The translations under genes were made by a program, and so were the position numbers. Below, one piece after another: positions 10,101 through 21,245 of a stretch of 64,000 nt of DNA (the first letter of the stretch is position 1; every line of letters starts with the position of its first letter). The notes under the pieces are model-generated. The model was not told the DNA's origin. It did no database searches and saw only the letters and a list, made by a program, of their open reading frames with translations. The DNA lies in assembly GCA_009760885.1 (NCBI GenBank), contig CM019708.1, forward strand, positions 14,300,531 to 14,364,530, given 5' to 3'. The stretch is from Achatina immaculata (taxonomy: Eukaryota > Mollusca > Gastropoda > Stylommatophora > Achatinidae).

Positions 10101-10189
10101 CAAAGGATTTTTTAAATGTGGACATTTTAAACAAAATCTAGGCATGGCGCAGTTTATTTGTAGATTATAGCTGCTGTGTTTATGATATA

Positions 10190-10780
10190 AATACTAACTA
10201 ATAATGGAGATACAATGAGGGCAATTAAAAGGAGGACATCTATCGCTCTTCAAAAATGAAAACAAGTAAATAAGCTGTGGAGAGGAACAGACAGAACTAC
10301 AAAAATAAGATTTTTAAGAGTATGCTTCTTTCACATTGCAACATATGCCTGTGAGACCTGGACACTTAACAAAACAGCTGAGAAACACATAAATGCCTTT
10401 GAATGTAAATGCTACAGAAGAGTTCTTCAAATATTATGAACACAAAAAAAAAGAACAAATATATCCATACTATAAGAACTACAAGAGCTTAATATTGAAG
10501 AAGGCTGGCTAGTGAAGAGGATTAAAGAGAGAAAACTTAAATATTTTGGACACATTAAACGTCATGATAATTTAGAGAAGACCGTATTGGAAGGATACAT
10601 AATGGGAAAAAGAAAAAGAGGAAGACCAAGACGAAGATGGCTGCAAGACATCGTTGACGATCTGGAAATGGATGCAACAGCAGCAGGCCATCTTGCTCAC
10701 AACCGAGAGGCCTACAGGAGTGCTGTTTGGGAGGCAAAGTTCCGCAAGGGACATGCAAATGAACGAGTGAATGAATAAGA
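10190..10780 (+). mobile_element. LINE family B, C-terminal half
   Basis: Starts near NGDTMRAIKRRTS and reads through RFLRVCFFHIATYACETW, a stop within LQIL-TQKK, and then an intact C-terminal frame at 10512-10778: KYFGHIKRHDNLEKTVLEG, GKRKRGRPRRRWLQDIV, HLAHNREAYRSAVWEAKF and a TAA stop. This gives the best version of the family's C-terminal module. It is directly followed by a second partial copy. Confidence 0.85.
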
Positions 10781-11066
10781 ACTTCATATTGAAAAAAGTT
10801 TGGCTAGCAAGGAAGATTAAACAGAGAAAATTTAAATATTTTGGACATATTAAACGTTATGACAATTTAGAGAAGACAGTCTTAGAAGGGTACATAATGG
10901 GAAAAAGAAAAAGAGAGGAAGACCAAGGCGAAGATGGCTGCAAGACATCGCTGATAATCTGCGAATGGACGCATCAGCAGCAGGGCATCTTGCTTACACC
11001 AGAGATTCCTACAGGAGTGCTGTTAAGGAGGCAAAGTTCCGCAAGGGATATGCAAATGACTGACTA
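10781..11066 (+). mobile_element. LINE family B, second head-to-tail copy
   Basis: Begins agaacttcatattgaaaaaag, matching gaactt-aatattgaagaagg upstream of the C-terminal frame of the previous copy, and runs to the same 3' end (gcaaatgactgactaactg). A one-base shift after GKRKRE moves the RGRPR block out of frame. The two copies are in tandem, so either one was duplicated or two inserted at the same spot. Confidence 0.82.
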
Positions 11067-11144
11067 ACTGATACATATTTATGTATTTTAGTTGTAATGG
11101 CTAACTGTTGCTGTTATGTTCTTTTAACTCTTTCACTGGTACAG

Positions 11145-11330
11145 TTTCGATCTTTTCAATGTTCCAGTACAGAAATATAGGTTACCTTTTTCAATGTTCC
11201 AGTCTAAAAATATAGGTTACCTTTTTCAATGTTCCAGTACAGAATTATAGGTTACCTTTTTCAATGTTCCAGTACAGAATTTTAGGTTACCTTTTTCAAT
11301 GTTCCAGCTTAGAAATATAGGTTACCTTCG
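11145..11330. repeat. 35 bp minisatellite (about 5 copies)
   Basis: Unit ttttcaatgttccagtacag plus aaatataggttacct. Confidence 0.9.
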
Positions 11331-11765
11331 TTAACTCGTTCACACCAGACATCACTGGCAGTGTCGGTAGATCTTGCACACCCACGCGCATCAACGCGCG
11401 GAGCTGTATTTAGACAAATGCTAAATAAAATTAACGGTAACACATTTCTAACCCAGCCCATAGTTTACATTGTGCAGTAACTTCCCGCCAGTTTCTCTCT
11501 ACCAAAGATTCTCATATAATTTACTCAGGTAGTAATTAAAAAATGAAAGAGTTTTAGATTTAACACCTGAAGAAGGTTCTACACATTTTAAACTGTTTGT
11601 TTCTACATTATTATTTAGTATTATAAGAATTTTCACTATTTATCTTTTCATTCCAGTTTATAGTCGCAGAGATTTTCATTATTTGGCTCTACATTCTTGT
11701 ACATTAACTACCGGGCATGTTCATTCAATAATGTCATAGTCTAGTAGACTACGACTGATTATATT
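11331..11765. other. No gene recognised
   Basis: AT-rich unique sequence; no domain or element seen. Confidence 0.5.
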
Positions 11766-11885
11766 CTCTGTTTTATCTGGTGCTGCTTTATTTCTCTGTT
11801 TTATCTGGTGCTGCTTTATTTCTCTGTTTTATCTGGTGCTGCTTTATTTCTCTGTTTTATCTGGTGCTGCTTTATTTCTCTGTGT
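11766..11885. repeat. 28 bp minisatellite (about 4 copies)
   Basis: Unit tctctgttttatctggtgct plus gctttatt; the 61-codon frame here is a product of the repeat. Confidence 0.92.
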
Positions 11886-12695
11886 TGTGTCTGCAACAAA
11901 TACCTAAATCTGATTTCTGTGTCTTGTTCTCACATTCAAAATCTCATATACCATCACTTATATAAATAATTCCAGTATCCAACTTTTTGGATTCCACAAG
12001 TTCAAAATATTACAAATTCTTACATTTCATTCCTTTCGTATGCTTCACTCATGTCACCTTACATCTCACCACCTTATCTACCTTCTCTTCTGGCACTTCT
12101 AAAGGAAATTTGTCCCCATCTGTCTTATAAGAACGATACAAAAATGTGAATTGTTTATTTTTTAACTGTATTTTTCGTGTTATTATCTGTTTGTTGTTTT
12201 TGTCTGTGATCCTTGAACATTCTTGTACGGTCTGTCTATACCTACTCATCTTACTTTCTGTCGCTCTTGTTACTGTCCACTTGTCTCAGATGTATAGAAA
12301 TCTTTTTGTAAAACTCACCCATGTATGTGTCTAACTTTACTGAAGGTCCTCTTTCCGGACCTTACATTTTATATCATATTTTAATATCCCGTTTACAAGA
12401 TTATCATGACAGACAACTTTATAATTGTCACATTTTATTTCAAAATTAATGTCCTCTCATGATGGAGGGCTTTTACAAATACTGAGTGCAGTGGGCTGTG
12501 TAGTCCCTGACCTAGATTCCCATTTATTTGGTATTATAATCTGTGCTAGAGAACGTTAGAACCTGTACTTTTACCAAAGAGAAAATGAAAGGAGCCCTAC
12601 TCCTTCCTAGGTGTGATTATGATATTAATATATTTTAATATTTTGTTCCTTTTTTCATTGAGAAACACAAATTAAGATTTGAAGGTGGAGGATGA
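11886..12695. other. No gene recognised
   Basis: AT-rich sequence without recognisable domains on either strand; the short frames at 12049-12334 overlap each other on opposite strands and have no homology I know. Confidence 0.5.
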
Positions 12696-12699
12696 GCTT

Positions 12700-13165
12700 T
12701 GAACAAGACAGTAATGTAGCAAGAGCTTAGAACAAGACGGTAATGTAGCAAGAGCTTAGAACAAGACGGTAATGTAGCAAGAGCTTAGAACAAGACGGTA
12801 GCAAGAGCTTAGAACAAGACGGTAGCAAGAGCTTAGAACAAGACGGTAGCAAGAGCTTAGAACAAGACGGTAATGTAGCAAGAGCTTAGAACAAGACGGT
12901 AGCAAGAGCTTAGAACAAGACGGTAGCAAGAGCTTAGAACAAGACGGTAATGTAGCAAGAGCTTAGAACAAGACCGTAATGTAGACAAAAGATTAGAACA
13001 AGACGGTAATGTAGCAAGAGCTTAGAACAAGACGGTAATGTAGCAAGAGCTTAGAAAAAGACGGTAATGTAGCAAGAGCTTAGAACAAGACCGTAATGTA
13101 GACAAAAGCTTAGAACAAGACGCTAATGCAGCAAGAGCTTAGAACAAAAATGTGTTGTAGCAAGA
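12700..13165. repeat. 29/24 bp minisatellite (about 17 copies)
   Basis: Unit gcaagagcttagaacaagac plus ggtaatgta. Several copies lack the 5 bp 'atgta', giving a 24 bp variant that occurs in runs, so variant units were themselves amplified. Confidence 0.92.
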
Positions 13166-14136
13166 AATGTTAGAAGATATGCAGAAAATTAAGCCGTGAT
13201 AAAATTGCACTTATGTTGCATCACTCGTAGCTTTGTAACTGTGAAAAGATACACTCGACGTCCACAATCTATGACTTCTGACTCGTGCAGATTTTACGTG
13301 CTGATTCAGTACAATGATTTGCTGTAATTTGACTTGTTTTAAAAATGTTGCCACCTCCACTATCTCCCCGCTATTTCTAAACTTCTCTAACGTTGTCGAA
13401 CATGCTTACACTGTATTTAACCTTGGCATCCAGAAACTATAAACATGTTTTTCAGAGTTTGCTTACAAGATTTCTTATCGTTAATGAGTTCTGGATAAAA
13501 AAAAATAAATGTCATTAGTAGATTAGGACTTCGCTTAGTAATTGTTGACATGTTAACAGTAAGCAAAATCTTTCAAATCACTGCTCGTTTATCTGTCTCA
13601 CCAATCAGACACAAGAAGGTAGGTCTGCCCAGGTTCCGTGACCTTCATCTCTCTGTGGATTCCAGCGACCGATCTCCATAATCCAGAGTTTTATGTTAGT
13701 TCAGTCATCACCTCTCCTCCAGTCTAGGTCAGGTCTGGTTTACATCTCTCCAGATGTAAAGACAACAATGCGTGATGGCTAGCGGATAAGAACTGGCCAA
13801 AGAGTTATCTTGCCTTGATAGAGTTCTCTTATACTCAGGTTCTCTTCCCTTTTTTAGACGACAATCCCAGATGTGTTCCAAGCTCGTCCCTAAGTTCCAG
13901 GACCATTATTTCTTCTTCTTCTTCTTCTTTCGCTTCTATCACCAAGACCGCCCCGTGGTCCTACTGAATTTACTCTTGTGGTCCTCAACAGGTCCAGTGG
14001 TCCTCCTGTGGTCCACGAATCACACACAAGATCTCCGAGAGGATCACAAGAGGTTTAAAGTATCGCAGGGCTTGGGTGGGTCGCAGAAGCGGGATTGCGT
14101 GACACCGTGGTTTTCATTGCACCAGTTTAATCTAGA
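13166..14136. other. No gene recognised
   Basis: Mixed-composition sequence. A short (CTT)n run lies at 13909-13930. Confidence 0.5.
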
Positions 14137-14142
14137 GCTGGA

Positions 14143-14306
14143 CTTTCTCACCGGAAAACCTCGACGTGTTTTGGGATATCCTTGTATCCCAGCCGGGTGA
14201 GAGGTGGTTGCCCACTCAATCCAGCGTTGGTCTTTCTCATCGGAAAACCTCGACGTGTTTTGGGATATCCTTGTATCCCCGTCGGGTTAGAGGTGGTTGC
14301 CTATCT
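14143..14306. repeat. 89 bp direct repeat (two copies)
   Basis: Both copies carry cggaaaacctcgacgtgttt followed by tgggatatccttgtatccc and agaggtggttgcc; copy starts are 14143 and 14232. Confidence 0.85.
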
Positions 14307-14419
14307 AAACTGCACTGGTCCAGTGTCTCCGACTATAGCAGTTTGTGGTCGTGGCCGCTACCCTTCCTAGTTGTGACCAGTACAAGCTTTTGTCCAGAAG
14401 GACGAATCCTCGCCACTAG

Positions 14420-14930
14420 TAAGTTTCACCTCTGGGTTAAGCCGGTTTAGGCATATTTCACCAGTTTGGGTGTATATCGGACGTGGCCGGGCTCTAGAGC
14501 AGAGGTGCTGTGGTATGAGTAGCTCTCGTAGCGATACTATAGGACATGCCGATTAAACTTCACTTTATCCTTTACATCACCTTTTCACAACAACGCCGCC
14601 CGGCTACCTTAGTCGCATTTTCTTCATTGGCCGGGAGAGTTTCACTCCACGCGCGGCAGCCGAAGAAATCTCGCCAGAAATGTCTTAGTTTAAGCCCTGG
14701 GTTAAGCTGGTTTAGGCAGTCTGCCCCAGTATGGGTGTATATAGGACGTGGCCAGCCTCTAGAGCAGAGGTGCCTTAGTTTGAGTAGTCCTGACCTCGAG
14801 ACTGCTGGTCACTTCACTTAATCCTTTCCTTCACCTTTTCAACGATGGCGCTGCGCAGCAACCCTAATAGCATTTTTCTTCATTGGCCGGGAGGAGTTTC
14901 ACCGCGGCAGCTGAAAGGTCCGTATCATGA
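14420..14930. repeat. About 265 bp tandem duplication, GC-rich
   Basis: Two diverged copies, each with gggttaagc-ggtttaggca, gggtgtatat-ggacgtggcc, ctctagagcagaggtgc and later cttcattggccgggag. The first starts near 14431 and the second near 14697. The block is GC- and CpG-richer than its surroundings. It could be an old repeat element. No protein seen. Confidence 0.7.
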
Positions 14931-15467
14931 ATTTCATGTTTATATACATTTAACAACAACAAGAACAACAAAATTAAAACACGCACACATTTCTAGTTCA
15001 GTGGTTGTCAAACATGTGGCATACATGACAATGCAAATTCTTGTCACAACATAACTCTGTTCTTAATGTTGGACTTTTGTATAATTAACCATAAATCTAT
15101 GGTATTTTATAGTTTAGACTACAGTGACTATATTCAGTTCTATTACAATAATTATTTTTTAAAGTAAGACATGACAAAGTAAACATTTGGGAGAAAATTT
15201 AAATTCTATCATACAAATGTCTTGTTTTCAGTGTAAAATGATGGCTTGCATGGAGGCACAATACTTATTTACTCATGGAGAAACAGCGCACAAAGACTCT
15301 TAATTCATGTTACATGAATTCTGCTGGCCTAGGACCATTGTTAACATTACAAGCAACCCTAGCTCACTTCCTATCCGACTCAAAACATTTGCTTCAAACT
15401 TTTCTTCACCACGAAGGCTAAAGGGAGCTAATGTTTAAAATGACATAAAGATTTCAAACTGCCTAAC
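14931..15467. other. No gene recognised
   Basis: AT-rich sequence; nothing recognised. Confidence 0.5.
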
Positions 15468-15635
15468 AAACCTACCAAGCAACCCACTGAAGCAACTAAT
15501 TATGCAACAAACCAGGCAACTAACCACTCAGTAACTACAAAACAAACTCATTTAACAAATTGGTCAAACAACCATTCAACAAACCACCCAAACAACCCAG
15601 GCAAGCAAAAAATCAACACACCAGTCAAACGGGTA
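15468..15635. repeat. 36 bp satellite, left part (diverged)
   Basis: Degenerate units of the array that continues at 18845-19925 (caaccattcaacaaaccacc and similar). The RTE element 15636-18844 inserted inside this array. Confidence 0.75.
15623..15635. repeat. Target-site duplication, left, of RTE element
   Basis: agtcaaacgggta, exactly repeated at 18845-18857. Confidence 0.9.
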
Positions 15636-15813
15636 ACCCCACCAGTGGTCCATTTTATGGATCATTGCCTGTCCCAAGTCAGGAAAAAGGGGGAGGGTTG
15701 GCTTAAGGCCAGCAACCTTATCATATAAAAAGAACTTTGCTACAGAAACGCCAAAAAGAGACTCAAGAGATATTTCGGCCCTGGGGGAGGACGGGCCTCC
15801 AGCTGGAGGAAGC

Positions 15814-17046
15814 ATGAAGCCGGACAGTGAAAGCCAGGGAAACCAGGAAGCTGTCAGACCGACAACCGCCATCTCCAACAGGACCACCATTATTATAGGA
15901 TCATGGAACGTTAGAACTATGTTTGAAGCAGGGAAATCAATGCAGGTTGCAGCGGAAATGAGGAAATACAACATCACCATCCTGGGAATCAGCGAAACAA
16001 GATGGACTGGAACTGGGCAAACAAGGATTAGTACGGGAGAGCTTTTGTTGTACTCAGGACACGAGGAGGACACCGCACCACACACGTATGGGGTGGCCCT
16101 GATGCTGTCAAAGACAGCTCAGGGAGCGCTAATTGGATGGGAGGCGCATGGCCCACGGATTATTATAGCCACCTTCAAAACCCAAAAGAGAAGGACAAAT
16201 ATGGATGTCATTCAGTGTTATGCACCAACAAATGAAAGCAGCGATGGTACTAAGGAGGAATTCTATGAGAGATTGCTGGGTATTGTGCAGAGTCGTCCAG
16301 AGCGGAACATGGTTATCGCCATGGGTGATTTCAATGCCAAGATCGGAAGTAACAACAGGGGATACGAAGATATCATGGGGCAGCAAGGATTGGGTGTAAT
16401 GAATGACAACGGAGAGAGATTTGCTGACTTTTGTGCCACAAGCAATCTGGTCATTGGAGGGAGTTTCTTCCATCACAAAAGGATACACAAGGTTACATGG
16501 GTTTCTTCGGATCAGGTAACAGAGAATCAGATCGACCATATATGCATTGGGAAGAAATACAGAAGATCTCTTCAGGACGTGAGGGGCAAAAGAGGAGCCG
16601 ATGTTGCATCAGACCACCATCTAATTGTGGCCCGGTTGAAGTTAAAACTAAAGAGGACTGGGATAGGAGTCAACAGTAGACAACGCCAGAGATACAACAC
16701 CACAGTTCTAAAAGACAGAACTAAGCAGGAAGAATTTAAGATCGCACTCGCCAATAAGTTTCAGATTCTACAAGATCTACCAGAAGAAGAGTCAATTGAT
16801 AAGAGATGGCAAGGAGTGAAAGAAGCATTTACCTCATCATGTCAAGAAGTGCTTGGTCCCAGGAAGCTGTGCCACAAGGAGTGGATCTCTGCAGAATCCA
16901 TAAGGAGAATAGAGGAGAGAAAGATGAAAAAGCAGCACTCAACAACAGCTGCACAAGAGTCAGTAAAATTATTGTACAAGAAGAGTATAGGGAAGCATGT
17001 AGGAAAACAAAGAGGAGCATCAGGACAGACAAAAGGAACTACATAG
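15814..17046 (+). pseudogene. RTE endonuclease domain (exonuclease-endonuclease-phosphatase fold)
   Basis: Nicks target DNA to prime reverse transcription. From the ATG at 15814 the motifs appear in order: GSWNVRTMFEAG (residues about 30-41), LGISETRWTGTG (catalytic E), YAPTNESS, MGDFNAKIGSN (D and N), TWVSSDQVTENQIDHICIG (W and D) and the final ASDHHLI (D-H pair). All expected catalytic positions are present. The true frame leaves this ORF at about 16930, where homology continues in the next frame as EEYREACRKTKRSIRTDKR; the last ~40 residues here are therefore frameshift sequence. The protein resembles the endonuclease-RT proteins often annotated 'craniofacial development protein 2-like' in invertebrate genomes. 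Confidence 0.9.
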
Positions 17047-17417
17047 AAACACTGGCAACAGAGGCAGAAGGAGCTGCCCAGCAGGGAAATATACAGGATC
17101 TATACTCCACAATTAAGAAAACGACTGGAAATTATAGTGTGCCGATGAGGCCAGTGAAAGACAAGAACGGAAGAACAATACCCAATGACTGGGGACAGAG
17201 AGACAGATGGAGGAAGCACTTTGAAGAATTGTTGAATAGACCAGCCCCTCATAACCCACCGAATATTGAACCAGCCGATAGAGATCTACGAATAGATTGT
17301 GGTATACCAACAAGGGAAGAGATTTGTAAAGCCATAAAACAGTTGAAGCATGGCAAGGCAGCAAGACCTAATAACATCCCGGCAGAAGCATTGAAAACAG
17401 ATATTGAACCAGCGTAG
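16932..17417 (+). pseudogene. RTE linker and RT fingers, frame-shifted
   Basis: Continues the RTE protein in a second frame: NYIETLATEAEGAAQQ, DLYSTIKKTTGNYSVPMRPV, WRKHFEELLNRP, REEICKAIKQLKHGKAARP-NNIPAEAL. The last block is the conserved start of the RT (usually KNGKAAGPDNIPAE); here AAGPD is AARPN. The frame ends at a TAG at 17415, where a one-base change moves the homology (VDILHPLFRKIWEEEQVP) into the next frame. Confidence 0.85.
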
Positions 17418-17420
17418 ACA

Positions 17421-18826
17421 TTCTTCACCCCCTCTTCAGGAAGATCTGGGAAGAGGAGCAAGTGCCTACAGAGTGGAAAGAAGGTTACCTTGTCAAGCTA
17501 CCAAAGAAAGGTGACTTGAGCTCCTGCTCCAACTATAGAGGTATAACACTGCTATCAATACCAGGAAAGGTACTCAACCGAGTTCTTCTAAATAGGATAA
17601 AGGACGCGGTAGATCCACAATTCAGGGACCAACAAGCAGGATTCCGGAAGAACAGATCATGTACAGACCAAATAGCAACATTACGTATCATCGTAGAACA
17701 ATCACTGGAGTGGAACTCACCTCTCTATGTCAGTTTTATTGACTACGAGAAGGCTTTCGACAGCGTCGACAGACAGACCCTATGGAAGCTGTTGAGACAC
17801 TACGGAGTACCGGAGAAGATTACCACTATCATTAAAAACTCCTATGAAGGGATGACATGTAAGGTAATCCATGGACAACAACTAACAGATGTCTTTCAAG
17901 TTAACACCGGAGTGAGACAGGGATGCCTGCTGTCACCATTTCTATTTATCCTGGCCATAGACTGGATTATGAGAAAATCAACAGAAAATAGGAGAAATGG
18001 TATTCAGTGGACGCTCTTGACTCAACTTGACGACCTAGACTTTGCTGACGACCTGGCACTTCTCTCCCAGACTAAGCAATAGACGCAAGAGAAAACCATA
18101 TTAGTGGCAGAAAATTCTTCTAGACTAGGCCTTACCATCCACAAGGGAAAGAGAAAAGTTCTTAGAGTAAATGAGGTCAACGAAATGCCCATTATATTGG
18201 AAGGAGAGGAACTGGAAGAGGTTGAAAAGTTTACTTATCTGGGAATTGTGACAGACAAGCAGGGAGGAACAGAAGCTGATGTAAAAGCAAGAATGGGCAA
18301 GGCAAGAGTAAAATTCCATCAGATGAAGAAAATATGGGGAACTTCAGCCTTGTCAATTAAATTGAAAATCAGAGTATTTAACACCATGATAAAGCCCAAT
18401 CTGCTATACGGTTCAGAAACTTGGAGAACTACTGTTACGATCATGAAACGAATCCAGACATTTATTAACACATGCCTTAGAAGGATTCTACAAATACGAT
18501 GGCCAGATACCATAAGTAACCAAGAACTGCAGCAGAGAACAGGCCAGCAACCAGTGGAAGACGACATCCTACGAAGAAGATGGGGATGGATCGGACACAC
18601 CCTACGGAAATCCACATCCAGCACTACAAGACAAGCCCTAACATGGAACCCACAGGGTAAAAGGAGGAGAGGGAGACCAAGGAACTCCTGGCGCAGAAGT
18701 CTGGACACGGACATCAAAATAATGAACCAGACATGGAGACAGTTGGAAAGAGTGGCCCAGGACCGAACTGCCTGGCGAGCTCTTGTTGGCGGCCTATGCT
18801 CCACGAGGGGTCAGAGGCATAGATAG
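17421..18826 (+). pseudogene. RTE reverse transcriptase core and C-terminal module
   Basis: In a third frame: TEWKEGYLVKLPKKGDLS, NYRGITLLSIPGKVLNR, DQQAGFRKNRSCTDQIAT, SFIDYEKAFDSVDRQTLW (first catalytic D), GVRQGCLLSPFLFILAIDW and LDFADDLALLSQTKQ (catalytic DD intact), then a TAG at 18080. The same frame resumes at once and continues with [56 protein letters not shown] and stops in [12 protein letters not shown]. The TAG is the only defect in about 465 codons. The (GATA)n tail overlaps the stop. Confidence 0.92.
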
Positions 18827-18844
18827 ATAGATAGATAGATAGAT

Positions 18845-19925
18845 AGTCAAACGGGTACTTAACAAGCCACCAAATAAACCAGTCAGGTAACCACATAAGA
18901 AGTTACCCAACAAATCAGTCAAGTAACCACTCAACAAACCACCAAATAAACCAGTCAAGTAACCATACAAGAAGTTACCCCTGTCAAACAATCACTCAAC
19001 AAACCACCAAATAAACCAGTCAAGTAACCATACAAGAAGTTACCCCTGTCAAACAATCACTCAGCAAACCACCAAATAAACCAGTCAAGTAACCATACAA
19101 GAAGTTATCCAAATAAATCTGTCAAACAATCACTCAACGAGCCACTAAATAAGCCAGTCAAGCAATCGCTCAAAAACCACCCAAATAAAGCAGTCAATCA
19201 CTCAGCAAACCACCCAGTTAACAGTCAAATAACCACTCAACAAGCCACCAAATAAACCAGCCAAGTAACCACTCAAAAAGCCATCATATAAACCAGTCAA
19301 GTAACCACTCAACAAGCCACCCAACAAATCAGTTAAACAACCACTCAACAAGCGATCCAACAAATCAGTTAAACAACCACTCAACAGGCACCCAACAAAT
19401 CAGTTAAACAATCACTCAACAGGCACCCAACAAATCAGTTAAACAACCACTCAACAGGCACCCAACAAATCAGTTAAACAACCACTCAACAAGCCACCCA
19501 ACAAATCAGTTAAACAACCACTCAACAAGCGATCCAATAAATCAGTTAAACAACCACTCAACAAGCCACCCAACAAATCAGTTAAACAACCACTCAACAA
19601 GCGATCCAACAAATCAATTAAACAACCACTCAACAAGCCACCCAACAAATCAGTTAAACAACCACTCAACAAGCCACCCAACAAATCAGTTAAACAACCA
19701 TTCAACAGGCACCCAACAAATCAGTTAAACAACCACTCAACAAGCGATCCAACAAATCAGTTAAACAACCACTCAACAAGCCACCCAACAAATCAGTTAA
19801 ACAACCACTCAACAGGCACCCAACAAATCAGTTAAACAACCACTCAACAGGCACCCAACAAATCAGTTAAACAACCACTCAACAGGCGATCCAACAAACA
19901 TTCAAACACCAACTCAGTAAACCAC
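18845..19925. repeat. 36 bp satellite, right part (about 30 copies)
   Basis: Unit caaccactcaacaagccacc plus caacaaatcagttaaa, with variants in the middle (aagccaccc, aagcgatcc, aggcaccc). Copies near the LINE are the most diverged and those at 19380-19890 the most uniform, so the array is still being homogenised at its right side. It encodes 12-residue periodic frames on the minus strand that are not genes. The first 13 bp are the right TSD of the RTE. Confidence 0.93.
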
Positions 19926-20699
19926 CAACTGTTTATTAGTTTATGTGTCCCAATGTTCCCTGGTCACGGTTGACCTGCTCCATGCAGGGCAGATCAACCT
20001 GGCTGTCACTGTGTCACAATGTACAGTCACCTCATGCAGATCCCTTCACTTTGTTTATACCACGGGCTCGGGACTGGGCATTCGGAGTTGGGTGTGCTCA
20101 GTGCTAACGCAAACAACGTATTTTGCTCAAGAATAAGTGCACGAACTGGAGCAGACTGTAAAGCAAAAAGCACGAAAGATTCACCCATGAAAAACGGGAC
20201 GTTCTGTATAAAGCGTGTTAAACGTAAAAGGAAGATACTTGGAGAGTAGAACAAAACAGGAAGACAAAATGGCGGTGAAATATACTCAAACGGTTGACTC
20301 TAAAACTTCGAGAAAACTTTCTCTGAAGAAAAAGAATGAACACAGAGAAAGAACAGAATTAAGGCAAGAAAATTATAATATTATTTCTCATTTATATAAT
20401 TAGGAGAATCTGACTTTGTCAACTTTATCGGAAAGAGAATCAAGTGATCTAAGGGAAATCATTCTTTTTTTTAAACGGAAGTCTACAGAGTTACGTCCCA
20501 TTATTAATCTGAAACAACATGATTTTAATGGACGCATTTGTGATCTATGAAATGTTTGAAAAGAAAAATTGTTAAACTTTCTCCCAAGTACTTATTTCTC
20601 AGTTTTCCAAATTTCGGCTTTTCAGTTTTGTTGTTGCTGTGTTTTTTTTCTTTTCATTCTTTGTCAACCAGTCTGTTTGATATGTAGGTGAAAAAAAGT
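19926..20699. other. No gene recognised
   Basis: Unique sequence; several short overlapping frames on both strands without recognisable domains. Confidence 0.5.
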
Positions 20700-21245
20700 T
20701 AAATTTCCGTTTCCATACCATTAAGGCATTCTGGGATACGGTGTTAGGCCCTCATTTCTAAGATCTTCGGCACATGAAAGTCTGACGTGGTCAGAATCAC
20801 GCCCTGGCCGCATTTACCTTTTCTGAAATCTCTGGTACCCATTTTTAGAGGCTGAGTGAACCCCGGCGCCTTTTTGGTGTGTAAAAAAAGTAAAGTAAAG
20901 ATAGTCCCATAGCATTTCAAATGCCGTAGGGGGTGAAGCGTTAGAGACCTCATTATGCTGGGTCATCAGCGTATGAGGTAGGGTGACCAGTTCCTTTCTT
21001 CGCTGCCTTTACTTCCCAGATTTTCTCTGGTACCCATTTTACGAGGCTGGGTCGACCTCAGGGCCGTATTTGTCGGAAAAAAATCCCGCTCAGCTGGGGA
21101 TTCGAACCCTCGACCATTTGGTTGCTAGACGAGTGCTCTAACCACTACGCTAGCCGGTGTGTACCAGAAAAAAAAACCCACTTCTGGGACTGAACCCGGT
21201 ACCACCAGATTAGTAAACCGAGCGCCTAACCACTCAGCCAGGCAA
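20700..21245 (-). mobile_element. tRNA-derived SINE (host copy) interrupted by another SINE
   Basis: Minus strand. The head at 21245-21180 has an A-box-like TGGCTGAGTGG and a B-box GGGTTCAGTCC; the body with ggtaccagag and the end resume at 20875-20700. The interruption (20884-21155) is flanked by an 8 bp duplication. The body matches the SINEs at 35.3 kb and 25.3 kb. Confidence 0.8.
20884..21155 (-). mobile_element. tRNA-derived SINE, complete, inserted in another SINE
   Basis: 272 bp on the minus strand. The tRNA-like head has A-box TAGCGTAGTGG and B-box GGTTCGAATCC, promoter elements for RNA polymerase III. The body has the shared core (gcctcgtaaaatgggtacc, agagaaaatctgg) and a T-rich end (ctttactttactttttt). 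TSDs: ggtgtgta at 20876-20883 and 21156-21163. Likely mobilised by a LINE partner; which one is not evident. Confidence 0.85.

Larger units (their letters stand above)
15636..18844 (+). mobile_element. RTE-type LINE, about 3.2 kb, near full length
   Basis: Flanked by an exact 13 bp target-site duplication and ending in (GATA)n, so both ends are defined. A 178 bp 5' leader is followed by an apurinic endonuclease domain, linker, reverse transcriptase and C-terminal module. The length and endonuclease-RT order fit the RTE clade. It inserted in the + direction into a 36 bp satellite. It is inactive: there is a frameshift near 16930, another near 17415, and an in-frame TAG at 18080-18082. Otherwise the domains are well preserved and the TSD is perfect, so insertion was probably fairly recent. 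The motifs resemble family R2 (2.2-3.6 kb) but the sequences differ. Confidence 0.93.

Noticed and set aside
19202..19705. Minus frames with a GLLSGCLTDLLG period, possible repeat protein
   Set aside because: 36 bp satellite with a 12-codon period; neighbouring units contain indels and stops.
21085..21245. Two possible tRNA genes on the minus strand
   Set aside because: A and B boxes are present but the cloverleaf is not convincing, and each is joined to a SINE body; treated as SINE heads.
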